A stretch of DNA of 64,000 nt from NCBI GenBank assembly GCA_013076295.1, contig RQOL01000861.1, forward strand, positions 3,534,001 to 3,598,000, in the 5' to 3' direction. Made by a program: the position numbers and the translations under genes. This DNA is from Sanderia malayensis (Eukaryota; Cnidaria; Scyphozoa; Semaeostomeae; Pelagiidae). Positions 52,301-63,898 of the stretch are shown here, one piece after another; the stretch's first letter is position 1, and every line of letters begins with the position of its first letter. Below the pieces are notes generated by a model. That model did no database searches. It was given only the letters and a program-made list of their open reading frames with translations, and was not told where the DNA came from.

Positions 52301-55300
52301 AGGTTTTATGTCGGATGTATTATTGATATATTATTTTACTCCTGGCATTTTGACATATTTAAGCAAAACCCCGAGGTCCCACATTTAATAGCCTGATGGA
52401 TTTATAATAATCAATCCTTGATTAATGTGAGCAAATTATCATATCTCTCATTTTATCTTCTCACCAGGACAGAACAGAAGTCCAGGAAGACGAGCTAGCT
52501 AAAATTAGATTTGGGGTAAGCCACCTTTGTATATTAAAGCGTCATTCAATTATCCTTTGCTTGATGCCTTTTTCTTTCGATTGGAATGAGGTGTTTGGTA
52601 AAAACTTGCGTTATTAATGATTTGATATATTTGTTGGGCTCTCTAGAAGCACGAAGTGTTTAATCAGAGCGACCGAACTGACTGGGAGATTAAAGAGCAA
52701 AGAAACCTAATTGAAAAGGTCTGCCGTTTATCCTTGATCTGGGAAATTGCTTACATTAGTGTTTATTTCACATGCTGTTTTTTTATTCAACGTTTTTTTT
52801 TTCTTTGCAGCTTCAAAACGATCTTCAGAGACAGCAAAATCAAATGTTGCAGATGGAATACGAGAAGGCGCAACTACAAGGCGTAAGGAGCTTGATAATT
52901 GTAAATAAGCTTTCAAGCAAACATTACTCTTTGGTGAACTTAGTAACCAGCTAATTTGATATTACTGATGTTTCCTAAGGGGTTTTCTACGTCGATGGAC
53001 TCTAGGAAAGACATTGCAAGGCTGCAGGTACATGCCGTTGTCAATAAGCAGCACGATTTACTTTTTATTTAAGCATGAAGCTTTGCTTGGCAATTAATTC
53101 CTGATGGTTACATGCTTTGTATTTTACACCGTCTCTGTGATTTGCAGCGAGAAATACAAGAGCTGAATGCTAAAATTCTGGCAACGTCAAGTCAGTTGGC
53201 AGATGAAACAGCTAAAAGAAGGGTTTGTGATTGCAATACCCTCTCTCTACTTTCTATTAAAAAACAATAATGTTTTGCTTTTAATGAATGTATTAAACAT
53301 TCTTACTTTTGATCAGTGATGTAATAATCTTTGTTTTTACTAGGAAGCAGAAGATCGTTTGCAAGAAGCAAGGGACCAAGGAACGGCAGCTAAAGAGGAA
53401 TCATCCAACCTTTATCAACAACTTCAAGAGGTATGCTTAGGTTTCTGTTCACGTGGGCTTTTGCGTTTGCTGAATCAGTGTCTCCCATTTTCCGAGAATA
53501 GAGCCAGAATGTCGTATTTTGTATTATATATGCTATAATTAAATAACTATGATTATGCTATATCGGATCTTTTCAAGGAGCGAGCTTCTCATACAAGGGC
53601 GATGAAGCAGTTGGAGGATGAGCTGCAAACAGTATCGGTTAGTCGCTGCAATATATTTCAGCTCTCATTCTGCAATGCCTGCAGCTATTTATCTGCAACA
53701 TTGCAAGCTGCTTCTTTCCAACATCTCAATTATTCCTTTCTAACATTACCAGCTATTTTTTCCAACATCTCGTGCTATTTGTCAGCATTATCTATAGCTA
53801 ATTCTTCCAAAATACACATTTGCTTTTCTTGACAGGCGACTGAAGAAAGAACGACTAAAGAACTGATGGATAAAACCAACCAAGATAAATCTCGTTATGA
53901 AGACGAGATCAGATTGTTGAAGGTTGATAATTTAGAGTATTCTGCTGTTTCAATTGGGAGCACTGTGAGTATTTAAATGAGACAAATGAATTTATTTTAA
54001 TTATCATTTTTGTTACAGGTGCAGCTTGCACAGGAAAAATCAATTGCAAATGCAAGCATTGCATCACAAGATGAACGTAAATACGAGATTGAAAAGATCA
54101 GCTCAGCATTGGATAGGTATGCTCTTTCAAATCTCGCTTTCCAGCCCTCCTCCGCAGTAGCTTACTACTACGGAGGAGATGGTAAGGTTATTGGTGATGG
54201 AAAGATGCACATCTTCTACACCGTGCAGTAAACACGAGTAATGCTAATCGAACGTGTCTTTTTCACAGAAAAATCGAAGAAAATCGTAAGATACGTAAAA
54301 GATATTTAGTAATGAAGAGTAGTTTTGAAGACAAGGTAAAATAGAGGCTTGCCTAATATGCTACCGTCTATCAGCAAACGTATTATCGTTGTTGTTTTGC
54401 AAGTAATTGGTTATTATAATGTTTCTATCTTGATTCGTTAGATTGCGAAGCTGGAGAATGATTCAATAAAAGACAAAGATCGGTGTGTTTTGTTTTTATT
54501 ATTGATCATTTGACCCTCACAAGTATTGAGATATCTTAATTGATGAAGAGTTTACTCTGATGATATATTCTTATTTGTCTATACCTTTGTTTATTTATTA
54601 GCTTTCATTATTATTCTTTTTCTAGCATTGCAGAACTCGAAGGCGAGCTGCGCAACAACCAGGAGAACCTTCTTCAAACAAGAGAATCATTCAAGGTGTT
54701 GATTATGGATTATATTATTTTATTAAAATCATCTTATTTACTAATATTAAAGCTGAAATGTTCTCGAATTTTTGATGAGCTGAGCTTATATTGTTATCTG
54801 TTATACCTTAGCAATCATTGAGAGAGATTTGCTACCTCACAGATTCTCTGTTGGATGGGTTGATGCAGGAAACCAATGAATCAATGCCAGTACGTTACTT
54901 GGGACCTCTTTATCACATGTTTTACTGTTAGCATCATTAACCTTTAAAGTCTTGGTCTTAGACACGCGTGAAGGGAATCTATGGCAGTTGTCTTAAATAT
55001 TTATACGCGTGTTTTTATTTTTAGACAAAGAGTATTTCAGATTCAGCTCATATTGATGCAAAGAAGTTGAGCCTGGAAATACTGGTAGGCCTGTCATTAT
55101 CGTCGGCATACGAATATGCCTACTCAAAATATTGTTACAAGCAACAGTTGTTATTCTATAAATCTTGAAACATTTGTTGAGAGATTGCTTGATTAATTTT
55201 GTTTCTTTATTAAAGGAGAAATTACGAAGCTGTGCCAATCTCTTAAGTCAAGCGAAAGAAAAAACTTCAAACATGAAGAATAAATTTTCAAAAGCACAGG

Positions 55301-57407
55301 AGAAGATTGAGGTATTTCTTTACATTTTCTTTAAGAAATGCCTAAAACTAACCAGCTGTCTCATTGATTTTTCATTTATCCTTTGATAGGAATTGCTAGG
55401 AAACTGTGATCACGATAAGAAGTATTTCATGACAGAACTCGAGAAACAAAATGAACTCATTGAAGATTTAAAGAAAGAAAAGAAACGTAGTATATGCACA
55501 TGTATTTTCTTTTCACATCACACTTTCTTACAACTCAATTCAAGTAATCAAAGTTTTCTTACAATTTAATTCAAATAATCAAAGTTTATTTCTGCTTTTC
55601 ATTCAGACTGGGACAAGAAATTCTTAGAGAAGAAAAAGGCAACACAAAAGTTACAAGTAAGTGCATGTTGTTTTTAATATTTTATCGTCACATGCTCCTG
55701 CTTCAAACCAGTTAATATCATGTTCACTTATAGATACTGAAGCTTCAAAGCTCGTAGAATCAACATCATGATAATTCATTGAATCTTTGGTAGTAAAGCT
55801 CGTAGAATCAACATCATGATGATACATTGAATCTTCGGCATTTTTATTGCAGGTACGAGTTAATGAACTGACGAAACATTTAGAACAGGTTGGTGTTTGC
55901 TATGTCATTGATTCCTTGTGTGCTGAAATAGTCCTGTACAACGTAAGCAGACCGGTCTCTCGATGCATCACGATCAATATATGAATACCTGTCATGCGTA
56001 TATTGCCAACTTTTTATTTTAGTGCATCAAAATTTTGCACTCGAGTATCGAAGCAATGGATGACAGAGAAAAGGTTCTCAGTGAACTTGAATATCTTCAG
56101 GTAATAACAATAAATTTTTTATTCTACCTGGAGAGTTGATTTAATCCAGAAATTAATATAAAATGACACATTTCCAAGGAAATATTTACTGGCAATGCTA
56201 ACTGTTATTCATTATTGGATCTTGGTTGTTCATTACAGGATGAGCAAGTTGAACAATCCAGAATAAATGAGAACTACATACGGTAAGAAGAAATATTGTG
56301 CTGAATTCATTCACAATTAGCATAGATATAGTAATAAAGGATGTGTAGTCTTTGATTTAATGATTATATTGGCATTTTAATTTTATTTTTAGACACGAGG
56401 AACGGGTAGAGAGTTTACATGACCAACTTGAAGATGCTAAAATGGCTCTGCAGGGATTGAAGGTAGGCACAATGTTTCTATTCCCTTCAGACACGTAACA
56501 TTATAACAGTGAGCGTGGGTAATTGGATGGTGTTTGTATAATTTGTAGGATGAGAATGTTGACGCAACCACGTTTAGTCTCGCGTTTTTAAGGGTATGTA
56601 TATTAATAATATGTATGAATATATAAAGCCTGTCCTTTTTGGTTGCTCTCATAACATCTCTTTGTCTTCTCGTGAGTTTGTTATGAATAAGTTTTATATT
56701 CTTTTAATTCTGATGCTTTCATTTTAAAGTGTTGCTTACATTTCAGTCTTTGAGTCCAGCTGCAAAGCGCCCACTTGAAGAGAAGCCCATCGGAAATTCA
56801 AGAAGAAGGTACGCTTTTATTCATAGTAATTCAATCACCCTTAGTTATTTATTTAATTTTAAAACGGTCAGATCTGGAAATGGTTTCTCGCTAAAGTATA
56901 TTATTGGGATGAATGCAATGAATTTTGTTTCCATTACAGGTTACATGACGATAAGAAATACCAAAGCACCCCTTTCCGAATTTATTCATCAGATATTAAA
57001 GGTATTTTGATCATTCTTTACCTCTCATAATACAGCTTTTGATATCAATATATTAATGGATTGTCGATTTTTTTCAGATTCAATACCTTCACCTCCTAAA
57101 CGCTCAAAGGACGTTCTCCCAATGACACTATCTGATAGAGATTTTAATGAAAGGTAATGCAGATAGATAGTCACATCATTACGTTTCCTCGTTGCATTAG
57201 AACGTATGCTTCTTGCACATGCAGCCATTTACTGGTTACGCTACGTAAAGTTCAATACCCTCTCGCCTTTGAAACCAAACCTTGGAAACGAAACATGTCT
57301 GATCTCATATAGTATTTGTATGTTATTAGGTATATAGAAGATGAATTGTTAATCTTTTAATTTTTGTTTTTAGTTTCATGCCAGAGCGAGAATTTTTTAA
57401 CTATTAA
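49305..57407 (+). CDS. CEP128: CEP128 centriolar subdistal-appendage coiled-coil protein, about 37 exons
   Basis: A mother-centriole subdistal appendage protein linked to ciliary signalling in animals; here about 1,025 residues against about 1,094 in human. Exons include 49305-49457, 49593-49682, 49831-49905, 50020-50111, 50321-50405, 50698-50775, 50888-50943, 51030-51090, about 51238-51448, about 51720-52138, then many 36-150 nt exons to 57374-57407. The N-terminus (VGKVDELAASLHATTDVLST, then ADRMLGHYRDMNREQ) and the SRVRFTEDEDS block followed by IRDLNRKQDRLQREMRRDRR match CEP128 N-terminal segments. Residues 230-930 are almost continuous heptad coiled coil (Glu/Lys/Gln/Leu-rich). LKDSEEKRQELKSKALEAVK followed by EYRSKCRDLERDKK is another conserved landmark, and a basic RRRLHDDKKYQSTPF patch lies near the C-terminus. 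The protein ends EREFFNY. A 5' non-coding exon is likely at about 48360-48539. Confidence 0.86.
50471..50655. mobile_element. pogo/Tigger-like MITE in CEP128 intron
   Basis: About 185 bp. The left end CAGTCAACTCTGTCTAATTC(GAAC) and the reverse complement of the right end, CAGTCAAATCTGCATAGTTC(GAAC), form a terminal inverted repeat of about 24 bp. The interior repeats TTCGAATTA-type motifs. The left flank is TA; the right flank is CA, so a TA duplication is not perfect. No transposase frame. It lies in the intron after exon 50321-50405. Confidence 0.7.
55747..55845. repeat. Two-copy tandem repeat (about 49 bp) in CEP128 intron
   Basis: AAAGCTCGTAGAATCAACAT begins at about 55747 and again at about 55796. 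Each copy continues with CATGAT(A/G)AT(T/A)CATTGAATCTT. Intronic, non-coding. Confidence 0.9.
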
Positions 57408-58802
57408 CCAATCAATATATTTATCCTTATTGTAAATATATAATTTTTATATGCTGTGAGATAAAATCTTTTTCGCTTTGGCCGACCGTTCTTCCTTCTC
57501 TTACTCATTTTTGCCAAGGGGATTTGTTCTTTATTAATAAATCCCTTGGGAATGAAACTATTGTTAAGCTATTGTAATTTCTAAGGGCTTAATACTCCCC
57601 AGGGATTCGTTTTTGTATTCCCTGTGCGGAGGGTTTCATGAAATGCATAAAAAATTAAACCCATCTAAACACAATCCCATGGGAATAAAACCAAATCCCA
57701 TGGGAATAATAATTCCCTTGGGATTCATTTTTTAATTCCCAAGGGAGGGAATATTTTTTGATTTTTCAAAAATTTAAGAAAAATTCCCTCCCCTGGGAAT
57801 TAAAAAAAAATGAATCCCATGGGAATAAAATTTCGTTTTTTAATTCCCAAGGGAGGGAATTTTCTTGATTTTTAGACAAATTCCCTCCCTTGGGAATTAA
57901 ACAACGAATCTCAAGGGAATAATTATTCCCATGGGATTTGATTTTATTCCCATGGGATTCATTTTTTAATTCCCAAGGGAGGGAATTTTTCTTAAATTTA
58001 TGAAAAATCAAGAAAATTCCCTCCCTTGGGAATTAAAAAACGAATCCCAAGGGAATAGTTATATCCCCATGGGATTTAATTTTATTCCCATGGGATTCAT
58101 TTTTTAATTCCCAAGGGAGGGAATTTTTCTTAAACTTTTGAAAAATCAAAAAATATCCCCTCCCTTGGGAATTAAAAAATTCCCATGGGAATAATTATTA
58201 TATTATTATTCCCCATGGGGATAATCCCAGGAGAATAATTATTCCCATGGGATTGGTTTTTATTCCCATGGGAATAATTATTCCCAATTTTTTTATTCCA
58301 TCAATTGTAAGAAAACGATTACTGAGAATTCCCTTGGGAATTGAAATTCAAATAGCCAATCAACAATCATGATAAAAACAGTGAAAATGTATTAGAATGT
58401 AACTTTATATATTATATATTATAATATACTTGCTCGAAATAAATATGTCTCATTTTCTGCTTAATTACAAAACATAAAATCTACTGTCTTTAACTGCACT
58501 CTAAGCCAATCAATATTTTCTTTTTTACAACAAAACCATACATCATACCGATTTGATTAACTTAAATAAGCATGGTGATCATGTACAAAATTTACAGAGA
58601 TATAGTGTAGAGAATTTCCATACATTCCGAGAAATTAGTATCATCTTGTATCAACTGCCCATAACGAACAAGAAATACCACTAAAGCTGTACTTTAGCGA
58701 AGACAAACATTTGTTCAAAATAGTGAAGCCTTAAATGCATCAACAAGATATTTCATTGTGAATATTTCGCTACATACCTCGAGATTTGAACAAAAAATAA
58801 TG
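57408..58802. other. Convergent intergenic region between CEP128 and PPP4R4
   Basis: About 1.4 kb between two stop codons. It is dominated by the palindrome array at 57530-58345 (listed separately). The right part (58345-58802) is AT-rich and presumably PPP4R4 3' UTR. No coding exon. Confidence 0.7.
57530..58345. repeat. Dense array of TTCCCATGGGAA / TTCCCAAGGGAA palindromes
   Basis: About 800 bp built from alternating palindromic or near-palindromic cores: CCCATGGG (about ten times) and CCCAAGGG/CCCTTGGG (about ten times). They are joined by AATTATT, GATTT(T/G)ATT and TTTTTTAATT spacers. Longer modules AATTCCCAAGGGAGGGAATT (near 57734, 57842, 57968, 58106) face their reverse complements AATTCCCTCCCTTGGGAATT (near 57782, 57881, 58012, 58157) around a short AT-rich loop. 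Transcription from either convergent gene would give RNA able to fold into several nested hairpins. No open frame is conserved. Confidence 0.95.
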
Positions 58803-61800
58803 CTAACTCTTCTTTGTTGCTTGCCCATTAATCGGTCGCCTAGAAGTTGTTTTTGAATCTATTGTTGATCTAAAATCAAAGTTCTGTTATTAAAATCCAG
58901 ATAAGCTAGAAATGATGCAGAATATTATTAAAATATACATTAAACAGGTTCGGTATTTCAGCGGGTAGTTGTAGAACAAGGAAATGCAATATAGGCATAT
59001 ATATTAAAGTGGGACAATGAAAGAAGGATACCTACATTTTGCCTGACCTTGAATGGGCAACTTTCACAGTCACGGTAGATCGAGTTGGTTTTTGTTTCGT
59101 GTCTCCTGGTGTAAAACTAGATGCCCGCTTCACATTTGAAGCCAGCTGACTTCCACGACGTATAGCTACCGGAACTTTACCTTGAAAAACAATCAAATGT
59201 TACAGTTGTCATCTTCATAATAAATTGTCATATATACATACAGCCGAACCCCGCTATTTCGAACTCGGTCATCTCGAACAACTCACTATCTCGAACAAAT
59301 TTTAATTTCCCCTGCGAGTTCGAGATGGCGAGAGTCGACTGTATGTATGAATATTTTATAAGAACATTTCCAGTTTGAAATAAACGTGAATAAACACGTA
59401 GGTAAACATAAACAAAAAACATGATCTTAAACGAGCAAATACAAAAACATTTTAATGTGACTTCTAGTGAGATTTTGAATGAGTGTGATTTTTTACTACC
59501 TGGCAAAGAAGAAAATTAGTGTGATTTTTTACTACCTGGCAAAGAAGATAAAGATGTGCCCATGTTAAGATTTCCTTCTGATTTTGTCGATGATTGTTTG
59601 ATATTCAAATCTTTCAGCTTGCTTTGTGTTTTAGTTAAAACTGTAAATAAAAATACAAAGTTTATTAGCATTTAAAATATGCATCATGAAGATAATGGAC
59701 GAGCATTGAGAGCAAGCATTCGTCTTCAAGAAGAACGTACAAAATTAAACGCAAAATATTTGCCTTTTTTGGTTAAATCTCTCGATGAAGAACTGGCTGT
59801 ATTGGCCTTCTTGGTGTTAATAATAGAACTATTTTGGTTTGAAGTGATTCGATTTACCAAAGTCTCGTGCTTCTTCTCCTCCTTTGGAAGAAGAAATTTC
59901 AAAATAATATTGAAGAAAATTATCTGTATTCGAGGAAAGAAAGTTACAAAACATTGCATACACTGTAAAGAAAAATAATATATTCACTTCTAAAATTTGT
60001 TTTTCTTGCTCTTCCTTTTGTCTGTCTATTCGATCTTCCTCTTTAATGTTTTCAGAAGTCTAAGATTGAAATAAACAAAACATGTCATGTGATGCATGTT
60101 GCAATATGGACAACTTGTGTGGCCTGGAATTTTGGGGAGACATAAAGCCTAGGCTCATAGCAATTAATCTGGAAAATGTATACTAATAACAGATACAACT
60201 AAACGTTTTCATACCGACGTTTCTCTTCCTACTTGTATGCGATCCATTTTCAATACAGACTAGAAAAGAAGATGAATTATAAGTACAGCAATAACAACGA
60301 AATCATAAATAATCATTGATAAATAATCATTGATAAATAATGACTGATAGTCATAAATATTGCAATAGCAATTAAATAAAGGTACTATAAATGGGAGCGT
60401 TGGTTCCCTGATCAGCCACAATTGCTGGCATTTTAAATCAATGAACATACAACAAGTTTCATGTGTAGAAACATTTGACAACAATAACCTTAGATTCACC
60501 AGACTTATTCACCCAGTTCAACAGAATCAAACGCGTACAGAGTCATATAAAAGCATCAAACACTTACATTTCTAATTGAATTCGAAACATCTCGATCGTT
60601 TTCTGTTGCCATTAACTGCCTAACGTGTTGCTCTAATGACTGCATCAGTGTTCGATCCCCTGGTAATTTGATTTGCGATTTTAAGGCAGGATACATGTTG
60701 CAGACACGTAATCGAACATTCACCACTGGGTCCTGCTCAATTAAAAGCAAATAATATAGCTTTTACTAAGACACAAGCATTGTATGTATACAAATAGCCC
60801 AAAAAATAAAAGCATTCGAGATGCAGAGGTAAATATTCAAGGTGTCTTGCCTGACCAAGAAGAAGCACCAAGTCGAAGAAATATTCCTTGAAAAATGATT
60901 TTGAAAATAACTCCATTATATATTCGCATATATCCAAAAATATCAACCTTGTCCGATGGTTCCTTCCTTTGCCAATCTCTAAAAGATAATTCAAATAAAG
61001 TCATCAATCATACTATTATTGCTGTAACAATTGTGATAGACTATATAGAATACTATATTTGTATTTATTAACAGTAAACACCCGCGTATAAGAACCTGTG
61101 AACTCTGCATCCAGCCAATTGTTCAAATACAATAGTCTATTGTCTCTTCTATTGCTTTGAGCAGGGATTTCAGCCAGGAAGGTTTTTAATTCACTGGTTC
61201 TTATATGCGGGTGTTTACTGTATCGCTTGTTAATGGTCGATGGTAAGTACCTTGTATTATCCTTTTGCATAATTCTTCGCGCTGTTCGCATCGCTTGTTA
61301 TGTTTGATGAAGACGCATAGAGTACGTCCTGCAGCCCGTTTGACGGGGACGACGCGCTGTAGAAAAAGCAACGCACCTTTATTACAGACAATGCTTCATT
61401 GCAAAGGTTAATCGATACGATACTAGTCAAGACTTGCCGGGCTCATAAAAGATATCAAATCTGAGAGGATATAAGCACAAAACAAAAGAGGACAAAAGAG
61501 AAGAAAGGTGGTCAAGATGCGCAGTAGCACAAAAATTGATACTGCGCAGGAGCGTATATGACGTAATGGTGTCTTAATGGCTGAGGCATTGGTCTTAGGC
61601 TTAGAATTAAGGTTAGGGTCAGCTATGACAGTAAATAGACATGGCTATTGGTCCTTTGGAGAATCCACGACAAACGTAGAATGATTGTTCATCAAAAGAC
61701 GTTGCTAGAAAGGACTCAAACAGGGGAGTGTAACATTGAATGGTTCGCGTCTATCCTTACGTTTGAGGATAGAAGACGAAACAAAACTGGAACAAACTTG

Positions 61801-63898
61801 TAGTAGATCTGATCAGAAGTAAGACACGTCGGTAAGCAGGCCATCATTGAAAGAAATTCAACATGCAGTCGCCAATTTTGAGATAAAGATATGCATAGTT
61901 CACAGCTTAACAGTGGTGCTATGAAATCTGACATCACAACCTTGCAAAGAAATAAAACAAATGATTTCAAATAGGAATTAAAATATCAAAAAGAGCAGGT
62001 AATAAAGCAAAAGAAAACTGAAACTGCGCGGCCACTCACTGGTGAAGACGAAGCCGTGCTTAATCCTTCCTTTGATAAAGTTTCTAAAGTCGTTGAGAAA
62101 TGCGGTACAAGTCCTTCAAGAACCTATAATTTGAAATACACCCATTAATCACTCAAGCCCAGTCCCCACACTGGTGCTTCTCGTTTATAACAATCCAGAA
62201 CTTTTAACATCGCCTATTGATATTACCAAAGCAACAGTGGAAATCAAAATACCTCTATTGAGTCATCCTGCAGTAATGTTTTCACTTCTCCTTGTATACA
62301 TCCAGCATGCCGACTTAATATCTTACATACCTAAATCAAAAGGCAAAAGCGAGCCATAACCCAAACCCTTTACAAACACATTCATTCACTACTCATTCGA
62401 ACACCCTGCGACTACAGCCTGTTCGAATGATTAGTTTCCATACCTCGTGGAATCCACATGCTATTGTCTTTCGCACAAATGCGTGAGGGTCGTTAACCAA
62501 TTTTTGGAGCGTAGGTAACAACGTCGCAGAGAAAGTTTCGGCACCGTTAAAAAGTAGCATGGCCTGGAAAGGAATTAAAATGAGATTAAATCTGTGACGT
62601 CATGATTGAACACGTCTCGCAGTTTTAAGAGTCTGGCTTGCCTTACAGAAACTCATTGCAAAGCTGCAACTTGTCGAATCTTTCTCTCCATACAGGGTAA
62701 TTGGAAATAAAGTTCTTGACATTTGCCGAGTTAAATATACAATGCTTGATCATATCAAAATATGATAATGGATCAGTGACAGTGAAGAAAAGCTGAGTCG
62801 ACTGTGTCATAGTCTAATCAGTTAGAAATGCCTAATCCATTATAACCCCACTGTAATCCAACGCAGTTGATTCGAAGATGAGATGTGCAAAATTGAATTT
62901 GCTTTGGACCACAGTGTAAAGACATAAGGGCAAATTTGCTAATCATTAACAGAGTGGTTTCACACAAGAATCTTAGGAAATACAGAGAAGAGCAAAAATC
63001 ATGGAGTTTGACCTCGAGAACAAAAATCACGGCCGAGGGGATTGGGGAGAATAAAGATAAGGTCACTTCACTCACTGGAAAATTGTATGCACACCATTTT
63101 CGACATTCAGCTTTCTTGTCTTCAAATACACAGTCGAAACCTAGCCCAAATTGCTGAAAGAATAAATTAACAAGCATGATCTCACAGCAGCGAAAAATTA
63201 ACTCAAACGTTCAAACTAATTTCACGAAATTTAACCCCATACTTCAGCATCCCGACCCAGCATTCCATATTTATACTTAGAAGCTACAAACTCATCGCAC
63301 TTGAGAAAGAATGAGCTGCTTACCTTCTTGGGACTAGAGGGCTGTCTAGGACTATTAGTTGGGTCTCCACAATCACATAGCTTCATGTAGCAATTAAGAA
63401 AGTACTCCCTTTCTTCCTTTGATAGATTAACTAAAACCAAAACGGGACATAGATGAATGTACAGAAATCTGATGTATATACATGTCAGAAAAACTAGTCC
63501 TTTGACTTTTCCGTGATTATGGTGCTCAATACACAAAGGTGGAGGGTAACAGGCAAAAAATGGTTCAAGCAGATTTGATCTCTATGAGTCTGTTTCGTAA
63601 ATAAACAATTGGGTAGAAGATATCAGATACGTATATACTATATGCACAAACGTGCACGGTAATTTATAGCTGTATGTTTTAAGAGACTTAATCCCTTAAT
63701 CCCGACAAAGCCTCGTGCTTGACTGGGGATTGACATGAAATGATAGATCATCAGATAGATGAATGAAATTACCCGAAAGTCCATGGCACAATTTCCCAAT
63801 ATGCTTTGCGACTGTGACAGCCTCTTCCTCATTCTTCTTTGCAATGACGCTTTGACAATAGCTCAGCACCAGTGGAATGACGATCTCAGTACAAGAAT
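58803..63898 (-). CDS. PPP4R4: PPP4R4, HEAT-repeat regulatory subunit of protein phosphatase 4 (5' end outside window)
   Basis: A cytosolic scaffold that binds PP4 catalytic subunit. Exons in the window: 63773-63898, 63324-63430, 63076-63153, 62444-62563, 62040-62123, 61761-61940, 61251-61356, 60851-60978, 60568-60732, 60215-60259, 59988-60059, 59764-59881, 59536-59640, 59036-59180, 58803-58869. All phases agree, giving the last 547 residues or so of a family near 870. Helical HEAT units are clear: LLPTLQKLVNDPHAFVRKTI, SDQIYYKFVPVLFRLLSSN, GRTLCVFIKHNKRCEQREEL, IGKGRNHRTRLIFLDICEYI then ELFSKSFFKEYFF, and DPVVNVRLRVCNMYPALKSQ, all close to PPP4R4. A Glu/Lys-rich helix (RIDRQKEEQEKQILEEEKKH) and a basic Ser/Thr-rich tail end the protein. 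Introns after exons 60851-60978 and 59764-59881 appear to use GC donors. The N-terminal exons lie beyond the right edge. Confidence 0.9.
59241..59341. mobile_element. pogo/Tigger-like MITE with TA target duplication in PPP4R4 intron
   Basis: A 101-bp element. The left end CAGCCGAACCCCGCTATTTC and the reverse complement of the right end, CAGTCGACTCTCGCCATCTC, both continue GAACTC, giving about 26 bp of imperfect terminal inverted repeat. TA flanks both sides (59239-59240 and 59342-59343). Internal motifs are TCTCGAACAA. This matches the tc1/mariner-pogo pattern of TA insertion and CAGT-type ends; non-autonomous. Confidence 0.8.
59484..59548. repeat. Direct duplication containing a 5' splice site (PPP4R4)
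   Basis: A 29-bp block (starting TGTGATTTTTTACTACCTGG) occurs at 59484-59512 and 59520-59548, offset 36 bp. On the minus strand it includes the exon end TTGCCAG and the GTAGTA donor of PPP4R4 exon 59536-59640, so the gene has two copies of this donor in tandem. Use of the outer copy (exon end 59500) would add 36 nt and keep phase. Confidence 0.85.
61071..61221. mobile_element. 151-bp MITE-like element with long terminal inverted repeats
   Basis: The left end ACAGTAAACACCCGCGTATA(AGAACC) and the reverse complement of the right end, ACAGTAAACACCCGCATATA(AGAACC), differ at one position over 26 bp; similarity weakens further in. No coding capacity. It lies in a PPP4R4 intron, about 30 bp from the donor of exon 61251-61356. 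Confidence 0.85.
62393..62430. repeat. 11-bp perfect inverted repeat (TCATTCGAACA), 16-nt loop
   Basis: TCATTCGAACA at 62393-62403 is exactly reverse-complemented at 62420-62430. It shares the ATTCGAACACC core with the pogo-like MITE end at 50471, so it may be a remnant of that family. It is intronic, about 14 bp from the donor side of PPP4R4 exon 62444-62563. Confidence 0.7.

Noticed and set aside
57766..58011. Minus-strand ORF of 81 codons
   Set aside because: It is a by-product of the palindrome array; the peptide merely repeats the DNA repeat (WELKNE, SHGNK).
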